A stretch of DNA of 64,000 bases from contig CM074767.1 of assembly GCA_037355855.1 (NCBI GenBank), positions 868,001 to 932,000 of the forward strand. Direction: 5' to 3'. Each line of letters opens with the position of its first letter. Within the stretch, counting starts at the first letter, position 1. Positions 43,115 to 52,990 of the stretch are shown here, piece after piece. Source of the stretch: Pseudo-nitzschia pungens. Its lineage: Eukaryota; Bacillariophyta; Bacillariophyceae; Bacillariales; Bacillariaceae. The translations under genes and the position numbers were made by a program. The notes beneath the pieces were generated by a model. That model did no database searches. It was given only the letters and a program-made list of their open reading frames with translations, and was not told where the DNA came from.

Positions 43115-43895
43115 TTAACCACGACGGATGAGCCAACAGCAACCAGTTCGGGGACCGGTATGATCCAGATGAACTGGGAGCCCCAGATGATGGGTGTGCC
43201 TATACAAGGACCTACCAATGTATCCTGTGACAACGAGTCTGTTGTTAAGAACACTACCAGGCCCGATAGCCCTTGCAACAAGAAGCACAACAGCGTTGCA
43301 TACCACATGGCAAGCAGTATGGATGCAATCTGCTGTTCCGATGTCACGGGGACCTTAACTTCGATTTCGATTACGCAACCTTGTTTCGGACGCAATCTGT
43401 TTCGGATACGACCTTGCTCCGTATACAACCTTGTTTCGGAACGCAGCAGACTCCGATCCCGATTACGGACTATTCGGTTGCAGTCAATTCCGATCACGAT
43501 TCTCGAACGCAGCAGATTCGATTTCGATTGAAACCTTACTTCGATGGCAACTTTATTTCGAACGCTCCGATTTCGACAGCAGATTTCGATTCGATTACGA
43601 GTTATTCTCTCGAGTACGGATTTCTTGGTTGCAGCGGACTTCAATTTCGAATCGCAACATATTTCCGGATGCAACCTCTTTTCGAGCGCTTCGATTCTGA
43701 ATCCGATTCGATTATATGTTATATGTCGGAAGTCTCCCGGTACAAGTGTTGCCTACCACGAGGCGCGTGAGGCTATTGCTGCTGGAACAATTCTGTGTCG
43801 CGAAGGAACCAGGCGAGAGCAACATTGCAGATTTATTCATTAAGTTGCTCAATGGTCCCATGTTGAAGAGCCACTGCGAGCGCTGCATGTGGTAG
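43115..43895 (+). pseudogene. End of RNase H, split by about 430 bp of CGATT-rich repeat
   Basis: MMGVPIQGPTNVSCDNESVV with the KKHNSVAYH motif stops at about 43315. The same VAYH followed by EAREAIAAGTI resumes at about 43750, and pol ends near 43894 after DLFIKLLNGPML. Between them lies a degenerate TCGATTTCGATTAC repeat. GTTGCxTACCAC is present at both edges of the insert. Confidence 0.75.
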
Positions 43896-43939
43896 CTATT
43901 AGCTGCATTATTTGGGATACCTTTGGTCCCTGACAAGCA

Positions 43940-44135
43940 GCTCGGACGCAACGATTTTCGGAAGCAGTCGATTTTGATTTTCGGAACCAGCCGATTTCGG
44001 ATTTCGACTACGAGTTCTTCGATCGTTACGACAGCAGATTACGAATTGTTCGAACGCAGTTGATTTCGATTACGGTTTTGATCGTAGCACTTTCGATTAC
44101 GGATTTCAGTGAACTTCGATTTCGATCCGACCTGA
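43940..44135. repeat. Degenerate CGATTTCGATTACG repeat
   Basis: Same sequence type as the insert in RNase H (43350-43720), now between the pol end and the 3' LTR. Confidence 0.7.
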
Positions 44136-44500
44136 TCTTATGATGTTATATTTTTGGGAGTCTCCGGTACACCGGTTCTGGGGACTATAAACTTGAAAGA
44201 CAATAGGCCGATTAATATGTCCTTATATGTGTTAAGGAATCGGACCAAGGGCAAAATGTCCTTCGGTCCAACCCCCTTTTTTTTATAATAAATCGGCCGG
44301 GCCTCTGATAGAAGAACTGCAATATTTGGTGCAGTTATGACCTCTGACAAGTGATATGGATACACCCCTGAATTCTGTTATGATCCATCCAAGTGTCCTG
44401 GTACAACAAGCAAGAGTATTGGTGTTCCCCTAGGAGTATCTGTTCCCGGGGACTGGTATAGTTGCTCAGTACAGGACTACTGGCATGAATCACGGGGACT

Positions 44501-45430
44501 ATGAAGATATCCAGGGTGCTATGATCTGTGCTAAGGCTCCTGTGTAGAAAGACTACTGGGACTACAGACAGCAACATCCAGTAGCTGACTAACAGGTGCT
44601 GAGCTGTGTGCTAATTGCTAGCATACAGGCTTAGCAACAGGCTTAGCAACAGGCTTAGCAACAGGCTTAGCAACAGGCTTAGCAACAGGCTTAGCAACAG
44701 ACCTATATCCTACTATCCTGTTTAGTATGGATGCTAGCAAAGTTTACTAGGGTCGCCGCGTACGATTTGTACCAATCGTACGTACCCCGAGTAAAGCACC
44801 TTTTTATGGTGTAGCTAAATGCTACAGGGTTAGGGTTGCTAAGGCTACGAGATACTGATGGTGCTAACCTACCATAATATCATGCTAAGATACTGTGCTA
44901 CTGCCGGGGTCGGGTCATTGGTGTATAATATGTACCATGACCGGATACCCGGCCCAAACAGTTACCCAACGCGTTAGCATAAGCGAGCTAGCGCGAGCAC
45001 ACGATTTGGTCTAATTAATCGGAGATACCTACGATACTCCGATACGGTACGCTACTCGTAGGATACAGTACCAGAGCTACAGGACTTCTGTTATTATACG
45101 AGTTAGCGAGTTAGCGAATCGATGTCACGATACAGAGCTGAGCGCTTTGGCTCAGCTCCATCCCTTTATTCACTCTTTATGTTTTACTCTAAAATAAACA
45201 CGCCTATCATGCCCTCCTTTCGATCGATTCCGATGTACCTCTAGGGAAGTGCCTTGTATTGCTTGAGCGTATGCAATAGACCTTGAACAGTCCACTGTAG
45301 ACTCACGATTTGCCAGGACTTTACGTCTTATTATTGTTAAGGCTTTCCCTATTTTCCAGACCAGTACAAGATGTTTATCTACGAGACGATTCAAGTTCCA
45401 CGAAGGTTGCTGACGAGCAATATCAACGCA
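44501..45430 (+). repeat. 3' LTR, 930 bp
   Basis: Aligns with the 5' LTR end to end. It has six instead of eight 12-bp units (exactly the 24-bp length difference), T at 44902 for C at 36350, and G at 45388 for A at 36836. Confidence 0.9.
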
Positions 45431-45435
45431 ATAAT
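45431..45435. repeat. Right target-site duplication ATAAT
   Basis: Matches 35920-35924. Confidence 0.85.
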
Positions 45436-46671
45436 TCAATTGCATTGGATGATGAAATACAGGATGTTTGCAACATAAAGACTACGTGGTTTGGGAATAA
45501 GAACTCTTGTATCTATGCGAAAAACACGCCTGCCAGTCCTTCAGAAACGGTTATTCGATTGGCCGATGAGGGTATGGTACGAGTACGTACATACCGGTAT
45601 TCAAAATTCAAACAACAGCGCGCAAAAATTGTTTGTGAAACTTTCGCAAAAATCACTTGGACGAGAACTTCAACGATTACGTGCGTGGTCTCATTCTACA
45701 GTCCAGGATTTTTCTGTTTATACTATGTCTGTCCATCGTAAGGACGCGAGAAATGTTTCTAACCACAAAAACTGAATGTAGCGCAAATCATAGCGGTACG
45801 CTAATTACTCGTACCTTACTCGTTGCAATTGTATTAGCGTTCCTACTCGTCACCACTCCGGTGTTAGTAGCTTTCTTCGCTATTGTACACACCACGTCAA
45901 AATGAGAATCGAATCATGGCGAAACCCAATCATCACATTGTAAAATTGTGACAACTGAAAACTTTATCATTACCTTGTACTTTACCACGGTAATCTGACT
46001 TGATCATCGCAATAGATTTTCAGGTTGCCAAAATTCATTTTTCTGGATGTGCTGATCTGTAAGGTTTTTACGGTATGCTTCGTAGTCACGTGTAACTTCG
46101 CAGATGGCCGATACACTGAGTCAGCAAACTCGAATGTCAGACAGAACATTCTACTTCGTATTCCAAAGCCTAATGGCAAAACTTCTAGAATTTTGTGTCC
46201 AATCACGACCAAGAAATCTACTAATCCTTCTTTGACGAACAATGATGTATCGATGCCTCAATTCAACCATTGATTGATTGATTGATACTGTTGTTAAGCT
46301 AGATGTTTTACATTCGATGCCAGGTAGTTTACAGAATCATGAAGAAAAGCTTCAAAGAACAATCATATTGTAAAACATTCTTGTCTTCCAATGAAAAATG
46401 AGGTAAAGAATTCGCGCGGAACTGCTTTTTGTTCTTCGGCCGTTTATACCCAGGTGTCTTCTTCGTTATCGAATTGAGAAAAAGCAGATCGAATGACTTC
46501 AAAGGTTCTCATCTGATCAAGGGAAGCAGTACTGGTCAACCAATTTCTGACTTTCCTATCGTTCGACACACCTTTTGTCGATCGACGACAATCACGAAAT
46601 AACGCAAACTAAAGTGAACTTGCCAACGTGGACTTCAACGGTTCTACAGTGAGTTGGGCTGGAACATCTCA
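45436..46671. other. Intergenic right of the retrotransposon
   Basis: No gene supported. A short GATTGATTGATTGATAC tract lies near 46273. Confidence 0.5.
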
Positions 46672-46857
46672 TCAATTCGAATTAAATGCGCTAATACGAA
46701 TATCTCCCTTGTTTTTAGCCTTCAGTAGCAAATCCTCGATCGAATCATAACCGAAATAGCCAAACAAAGGGAAAAAATCAAAACACATACCTCGTGCAAG
46801 GATTGGAAAGAAGAGGCGAAGGACGCCAATAACAGCATTCTTGAGTAGATTCAGAGT
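46672..46857 (-). other. Possible 3' end of a gene running into the gap
   Basis: A minus-strand frame open from the gap reads LNLLKNAVIGVLRLFFPILA and stops at 46672. A GAG|GTATGT donor-like site and a GATCGAG acceptor lie within it, so a small terminal intron is possible. Too little remains for identification. Confidence 0.3.
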
Positions 46858-47357
46858 NNNNNNNNNNNNNNNNNNNNNNNNNNNNNNNNNNNNNNNNNNN
46901 NNNNNNNNNNNNNNNNNNNNNNNNNNNNNNNNNNNNNNNNNNNNNNNNNNNNNNNNNNNNNNNNNNNNNNNNNNNNNNNNNNNNNNNNNNNNNNNNNNNN
47001 NNNNNNNNNNNNNNNNNNNNNNNNNNNNNNNNNNNNNNNNNNNNNNNNNNNNNNNNNNNNNNNNNNNNNNNNNNNNNNNNNNNNNNNNNNNNNNNNNNNN
47101 NNNNNNNNNNNNNNNNNNNNNNNNNNNNNNNNNNNNNNNNNNNNNNNNNNNNNNNNNNNNNNNNNNNNNNNNNNNNNNNNNNNNNNNNNNNNNNNNNNNN
47201 NNNNNNNNNNNNNNNNNNNNNNNNNNNNNNNNNNNNNNNNNNNNNNNNNNNNNNNNNNNNNNNNNNNNNNNNNNNNNNNNNNNNNNNNNNNNNNNNNNNN
47301 NNNNNNNNNNNNNNNNNNNNNNNNNNNNNNNNNNNNNNNNNNNNNNNNNNNNNNNNN
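46858..47357. other. Assembly gap, 500 N
   Basis: Exactly 500 N, probably a placeholder of fixed or estimated size. Nothing should be inferred across it. Confidence 1.
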
Positions 47358-47665
47358 ATAGTATGTACGATACCGGTACATAAGATCTTACTCCTTCATC
47401 CTTCATGCAAGCACAATGATAATGGTTAACCTTTGGAGTTCTACCGTGCGACTCTGAAGACCATCACACATCGCGAGTTCCTAGTTTATTCGTAAGATCT
47501 TACCTGTCACACAACAAAGGTTGGTGTCTTTCGAAGTCGCTTCTCTCAAAAAGATCACAGCTTTCCGCTTTTCACTTTCCACCCGACCTACGGTACATCA
47601 CATCACATTTAAAATCGAATCGCATCGCATCGCATCGCATCTCAAATTACAAATAACGCAACACC
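47358..47665. other. 5' flank of the MYND gene
   Basis: About 300 bp with a GCATC pentanucleotide run at 47624-47641 just before the start codon. No other gene. Confidence 0.5.
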
Positions 47666-48439
47666 ATGCCATCCACGACCAAGAAAACGTGCGCCCTTTG
47701 CGGCCTGCCGCCCCGGAACGACGAGGCCGGCAATCCCGTCAAGATGAAATCCTGTTCCCGCTGCAAATCCGTGTATTACCACGACGTGGAATGCCAGAAG
47801 AAGCACTGGAGGGTCCACAAGAAGGTGTGCGGAACACCGAAGCAACCGCCCGCGAAATCCAACAACCGACCGCAACCCGCGCCATCCCGTAGGGCGCCGA
47901 TCCACCGTTCCATGACGGCTTCCCACCAAGACGTGGCGCGCCGGTTCAAGGAGCTGAGATCCGAGGGACTCTCCACACCGGAAGCCATGAAACGGGCACG
48001 AGACGAATGCGATCCATCGTCGGGAGCCCGTCCGGATTCCGGAAAACAAGGTGCGATTCCATTCGATTCTATTCCATTCCATTCGATTGGATGCTATGCG
48101 CAATGCTCGCGGTGTTCTTCTGCGCTCTGCTCTATTGTCGGTGCATTTCAGTTCTGTGCTGTTGCGTTCTGTTGCGCTGTGCTGCGTTGTTTTCTACCGC
48201 GCCCCACCAACTGCAGGCAGCGTGTGTCGAATTTGTTATCGAGCCGCACCAATGACCAACTCACCACCTTGTTCGTTGCGTTTGTACAATGTGTGCGTGT
48301 CTGTGTGTTGTTGGGCTCGATGACCGGATTGCGGACGGCAAACAGTCGCGGCAATGTTTGGAATGAGGCTGTAGGCTCGACGCGATGGATTGTCGAACGG
48401 ATGCACGCCGCGCTGGTCGCGCCCACCGGTTTCCCGTGA
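47666..48439 (+). CDS. MYND zinc-finger protein; 3' end uncertain
   Basis: ATG at 47666. Residues 9-55 are a MYND finger: C9-x2-C12, C30-x2-C33, then YYHDVEC with His39 where a Cys is usual and C43, then H51-x3-C55. A basic linker and a helix (HQDVARRFKELRSEGLSTPEAMKRARDE) follow. From about 48050 the same frame runs into Ile/Phe/Cys-rich text that looks like translated intron (CAAG|GTGCGATTCC could be a donor). The GC-rich stretch 48390-48720 may then be a second exon in a different frame. The in-frame stop at 48437-48439 is therefore only a default. MYND fingers mediate protein-protein contacts; partner unknown. Confidence 0.6.
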   Translation: MPSTTKKTCALCGLPPRNDEAGNPVKMKSCSRCKSVYYHDVECQKKHWRVHKKVCGTPKQPPAKSNNRPQPAPSRRAPIHRSMTASHQDVARRFKELRSEGLSTPEAMKRARDECDPSSGARPDSGKQGAIPFDSIPFHSIGCYAQCSRCSSALCSIVGAFQFCAVAFCCAVLRCFLPRPTNCRQRVSNLLSSRTNDQLTTLFVAFVQCVRVCVLLGSMTGLRTANSRGNVWNEAVGSTRWIVERMHAALVAPTGFP

Positions 48440-49001
48440 CCCGGGAACAAAGGCTGGCTAGCCTTGTTTCGGGAACGGCGGAACGCGACCTCTCGCTCGA
48501 AGGATTGCTTTGCGGGAACGAGAGGAGGGGGAAAAGCCCTCCGGTCCGCGGCGCAGCCGCACGCGCCGCGTGGTTTCCCTGCCGCTCCGCGCGTCCGTTT
48601 GCTTCCGAACGGGGCAAAGCGGTTGCAATCGTCCGGAAAGGCATCGAACGACGGTTCCCTCGGTGGATTATTGATTCGAATCCTTGGTTTTCTCGAACGG
48701 TGGGTGGGTCGCAGCTGTGAATAGTACCACCGAACAGTGATGAAAAAAAAAAATAACAACGCACAATCGAACCCAACGAATGTTCCCAACCAAGAAACAA
48801 GAAGAAACGGATTGGGAGTTGCGCACGACTCAGCTCCGAAGGAAAATTCTCCATTTCCAGTTTTGAGCCAACGAGATTGTAATAACCAAACCTTTATTCC
48901 AATACATAATACAAAACGTCTAACATTATGGTGACAAAATCCTCTACCGTAGCCGATTGACACCACACCACACCACTCGCATATAACACAGAGTGTGATT
49001 C
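48440..49001. other. Between convergent genes; possible second MYND exon
   Basis: 48440-48720 is GC-rich and open on several frames, so it may belong to the MYND gene. The rest is AT-rich 3' flank. Confidence 0.4.
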
Positions 49002-50331
49002 TTATATGATTTCCATGTGCTCGGTCTGAATTTCCATCAGCGGAACCCGTTCCTTTTCCTGGTTGGTCATGGGCGTGAATTCGATTTCGTTCTCGTCGTC
49101 GTTGCCTCCGTCGTCCGCAGCTCGCGTCGCGCTCATCCTTCCGTTTGTCGCGCTGGACTTGGACCTCGCGGTGCCGTTGCTGATGCCGTTGTTGTTGTTG
49201 TTGTTTGTCCCCTGCTGCTTTCTCCGGTCAAACATGCTCGAAAAGAGGCGTTTCTGTTTTCGAACCGACATGAACGACAAGCAACCGATCAGCAGGCAGA
49301 ATATTTGGAATTGGAACTGCGCGTTGCGTGTTTCATTTGGGACGGACGAATCGAAGGAGGCAGGCGGGGAGCGAGCGAGAGTAAATTGAAGTGGTCGTGG
49401 TCGCGGACCGTTGGTTTGCCACACGGAATCAGAATTTTACGGTTCAAAACGATTGAGAAAGAAACGAAAACTGTTGATGAGATTTTTGAAAATGCAAACT
49501 GGCATGCCACCAATATCACTCGATTGTTTCTTTCTTTCTTTCTTTCTTTCAGTGTATTTCTTTGCGACCGCCTTTACGCACCATAGCAAAGCCTTCGTCA
49601 AAGTCCGTGTACCTGCAGCTCCTCAGCTCGAAGACGGCCTCCGGCGATTCCTTCGTCCCGCTTTCCTCCGGCGAGACGCATTGGAACTTTTGCCACTTGC
49701 CCGTCGGCTTGCACGCCTCGTACGTCTTTTGCTCGCTGAAGGTGCACTCCGTGCATTTTCCGGCGGGGATCGTGCACTCGTCTTCCGTCGCCGACGAATC
49801 CGACCGAGAATCCGACGAACCGTCTCGGTCTTCGCCCTCGTCCGGAGACCGGCGCTCGCCTTTCGTTTTCAGCTTTCGGCGTTCTTGCGGTTGCACTTGC
49901 ACTTGTTGTTGTTGTCGTTCGTGTTGTCGTGACGATCCTATGCGAGCGTTCCAGTCCCAGAATTGTTCGCCAGAGGCGCGCTCGTAGTCGTTCACTCCGG
50001 CAGCGGTCCGAGTCATCGCGGTGCCCGGCTTTTTGACGCCGCCCGCGCTTGCCCCCGGAGAAGCATAAGCATCCGCATCCGCCATCGCCATCGCCATCGC
50101 CATCGGCAGTCCGGTCACCGACGCGAGTTCCGGGACCAGCACCGCGGATGCTCCCAACCACGACCCATTGCGCACCGGCTTTGGCGGCACATTCCGCGCC
50201 GAACTCGGTGTGCGGTGAGACGGGATTTCGAAGGATGACCCGGGGAACGACGGGGTGTCGCGGAACGACGGGGTGGGAGACTCCTCGTTCGCGCTGGATT
50301 GTTGCTGGGTTCGCGGTCGCTTCATCGGCAT
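49002..50331 (-). CDS. JTB-like membrane protein with long disordered N-terminus
   Basis: Two exons, 50331-49582 and 49316-49002, about 354 aa. The intron 49581-49317 has donor GTGCGT and acceptor CGCAG, phase 0, and includes a (TTTC)n tract. Splicing joins a Cys-rich module (CTIPAGKCTECTF, YEACKPTGKWQKFQCV, LRSCRY) directly to a single transmembrane segment (IFCLLIGCLSFM) and a basic stop-transfer (RKQKRLF). This is the layout of jumping-translocation-breakpoint (JTB) proteins, small type I membrane proteins of unclear role. Here about 180 residues of Ser/Pro/Ala-rich sequence precede the module and I see no signal peptide at M78-type starts, so an upstream exon is possible. The cytosolic tail is Asn/Asp/Glu-rich. 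Confidence 0.6.
49525..49551. repeat. (TTTC)n microsatellite inside the JTB-like intron
   Basis: Perfect TTTC units, read as GAAA on the gene strand. Confidence 0.9.
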
Positions 50332-52194
50332 CGGTAATCGTGCGCTTGCGATATTATTATTTTTTGTTATTATTATTACTATTATTATTTTCCAAATGAA
50401 TGTCTGTTGTTGTATGTTTCGTCTGTCACCGAAAACAGTTTTGTTGAGATTGACAGAGGGTGTCGGTTGTCGATCGAGACAGAGACGTTCGAAGTTCACA
50501 ACGCACCGTACGAATGGAGAACGGAACCGTGGGGCTCCATAGTAGAATGTAGTACTATACACTACGGTACGTACAACCCATTCACGGAACTTCCATACTC
50601 ACTTCATAGTACTTGTACGTACGAGTTACGGGAATTCGTACGTAGTAGCATGGAAGCACGACTTAAGACGAAGAACCCAATTATTCTGCGTTCCAGACAC
50701 ACACTAACGCTCCCTCCGATGGCCCGCAATGGATATCTTACTAGTACTAGATTGTTGGCACGAGAGGAGGAGCTACGGTATGGCCACCAGCATGGAGAGT
50801 TTTTTGGCTCTCTGTTACTACTTCGTAACAGACAAAAGCAGGTTACACGATTCAGTGTTGATCCCCGCCCGATTATCCAACCACCAACGAATCATCGTCT
50901 TCTTTGCCTCGATAGAACAAGAAGAAGAATGTAACAACAAGAAAAAGAACAATGGGCATGCAGCAAGAATGCAAAGTAACAGTGGTGCTGCTGGAGCAAA
51001 CCAGCCTGCCTGGTTCTTCATTCATTAATCAAATGCAAGTTGGTGGGCCAAACCAGAATTTCAATTCCTATTGCCATTCTGGAAATGGACTACTTCTACT
51101 TGGTAACTTTATTTTTCCATTACAATTTTCCCAAGGCATGAAGAAGTTTTGATTCAGCAAGACATGACTTACTGGGAAACCAGCTTGTTGTTGTGTTCTT
51201 GCTCAATAATGCAGAATCATGTAGCTTGCCAGGTTCCAATCTACGACCTACTACTACTAGTAGTACTACACGCAATTACCTGTCACAACAAGTTCTGCAC
51301 CCATGCATCTGGGGTCAGTCAATTGTTATGTATCTGTTTGTACACCACCAACAATGTTCAAAACTAGTACTAGTAGTGCTGTTGATGCTACTCTAGTAGT
51401 AGTACTATGAAAGAACAACCATTGAACAACAAGAACAAGTAACTGACTACTACGAGAAATGCAACACATCAAAACGTTTTTTCATGACCAGCTACCACCA
51501 GTAGTACTACCGTACCTACTTCGGGTCTATCACAGTTCTCAATTCTATTACTACTACCGTACGGTAGTATAACTTGAAATATAAAGGAATATCGTACGGC
51601 GTTACTTAAATAAAAATACTTAAATAAAAAAAAGGAACAGCTGCTGACCTCCTCTTGTGATTGTAGCGATACAACTTTGTACGAACTGAGATACCGGTAC
51701 CGTAGAACCGAGGGTCACCTGATTTAATCAAAATACGATGATAGGAATTCCATAGAACCAACGATTTGTATCAAATGTCCACTAGATGGGTTCCAAGGTA
51801 AATCTTACTTAGTGAGTCAGTGATAACATTCGCCGATACAAAATTGAAAGGTGTACACTGTACAGTGTTTTACGTACGAAAACTGTACAAGCAATTTTGG
51901 CTTCAATTTTCCAGCATTCGCAAGAATATCTCAATCATCAAAAAATGAATTCAATCAATTTACCGAAACGTGCAATGGATCACAAAAATAAAAAGAGATT
52001 ATTAATAATACTACAATACTTTCCATCTGGGCCTATTCTGGTTAACAAATCATCGCCGATAATTCTGTCGAACTACTTTCAATCCAGCAATATAATGTAC
52101 TGCGATGGCTTCCGCAACGAAAAGTCCGAAGAGGATTGTTGTGTAAATTATACTTGTTTGTAAGTCGAAACCAACCAAGAGATGCATTCGTGGA
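50332..52194. other. Intergenic
   Basis: About 1.9 kb rich in TACTAGTAG and GTACGTAC motifs; no supported gene. A minus-strand frame opposite 52050-52160 contains a hydrophobic run but overlaps the next gene's start and is not convincing. Confidence 0.5.
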
Positions 52195-52860
52195 ATGGTT
52201 ACTATTATATTGGATGATGTTTTGTCTATAACATCTAATTCCGTTCCGTTGTTACACATCCTTCCCAACCTATTCCAAACAAACAAAACGAAAAGACCCT
52301 ACAACGATGGGCACATCATTATCGCTCAGATCACATCCATTTTCGCCTTTTCCATATCCTGGATATCGAGGGTAACGTTCCTCGTTAGTGGCGCTTCAAT
52401 GCTTCTTCTACAGATTCTTTGGTCTTGTCGACAAAACCGAACCGAAGTTCTGACGTCGGCAGTGATATCCGTTGTCACAGCTTTCGCGTGTTTGATTTCG
52501 ACCGCATGGACACTCGTGGGCTGGCAGAACGCTGACTGGTTTTCTGTATCTACTTTGGAGGCCGGTAAGGGATATTTTTGGATACCTTACAACGAAGCCT
52601 TTTGGGCGACCATAGCACTTGCTGGCATGGTCATGTGGCTGGAGGTAGCCGTATGTGTCATTCGGTTTGTGCTGAGTGGAAGCCACTCCGAATGGAAAAG
52701 AGAACGGGGTCATCAACGAACCAGTGGCAAGAGCGATCCACTTGAATGTAATGATTCGTTCGAATGTGAACGACAACCAATAGCAACTGCAGCGACCGCC
52801 ATACCAGCACGTGTGCCTGAAGTGTCATTTCAAGAAGCGATGTATTGGTGCTTACGTTAA
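52195..52860 (+). CDS. Multi-pass membrane protein, unrecognised
   Basis: 221 aa from an ATG at 52195. Three or four hydrophobic stretches are visible: about residues 43-78 (IAQITSIFAFSISWISRVTF and the following LVSGASMLLLQILW, possibly two helices), 88-110 (LTSAVISVVTAFACLISTAW) and 134-160 (FWATIALAGMVMWLEVAVCV). A charged C-terminal tail follows. The overall shape recalls four-TM proteins, but no family motif is evident. The gene lies head-on to the minus-strand SPOC gene with 130 bp between stops. An upstream exon cannot be excluded. Confidence 0.5.
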   Translation: MVTIILDDVLSITSNSVPLLHILPNLFQTNKTKRPYNDGHIIIAQITSIFAFSISWISRVTFLVSGASMLLLQILWSCRQNRTEVLTSAVISVVTAFACLISTAWTLVGWQNADWFSVSTLEAGKGYFWIPYNEAFWATIALAGMVMWLEVAVCVIRFVLSGSHSEWKRERGHQRTSGKSDPLECNDSFECERQPIATAATAIPARVPEVSFQEAMYWCLR

Positions 52861-52990
52861 CATTCCCACGAAAGGTAGCCCTGTTGAGCAATTCATGTCA
52901 GAGTTTTTCAGTGACTAATGCTTTAAACAACATTAAATTGGGTCGCCGAAATATCGTATGATATCTGCTTGAAGTTACCAGATAACTCAT

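Larger units (their letters stand above)
35925..45430 (+). mobile_element. CoDi-like Ty1/copia LTR retrotransposon, rearranged and non-functional
   Basis: The unit is 9,506 bp: 5' LTR 35925-36878, internal part 36879-44500, 3' LTR 44501-45430, flanked by ATAAT. All coding traces are plus strand, but the order is not the copia gag-PR-IN-RT-RH. It reads: a gag-like N-terminus joined to the end of RT and start of RNase H (37791-38819), protease (39600-39900), a second protease end with pre-integrase and integrase core (40261-41300), integrase C-terminus (41417-41710), pol linker (41745-42108), no RT, then the end of RNase H (43115-43320 and 43750-43895). Frameshifts and stops break most blocks. 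LTRs differ by 24 bp of repeat number and two substitutions that I could find, so insertion was recent even though the interior is decayed. Confidence 0.85.

Noticed and set aside
46672..47406. Frames spanning the N gap
   Set aside because: Translation through Ns is meaningless; only the 60 codons left of the gap were kept, at low confidence.
48148..48966. 272-codon minus-strand frame opposite the MYND 3' region
   Set aside because: No recognisable domain, overlaps GC-rich plus-strand candidate exon, and two minus frames are open together.
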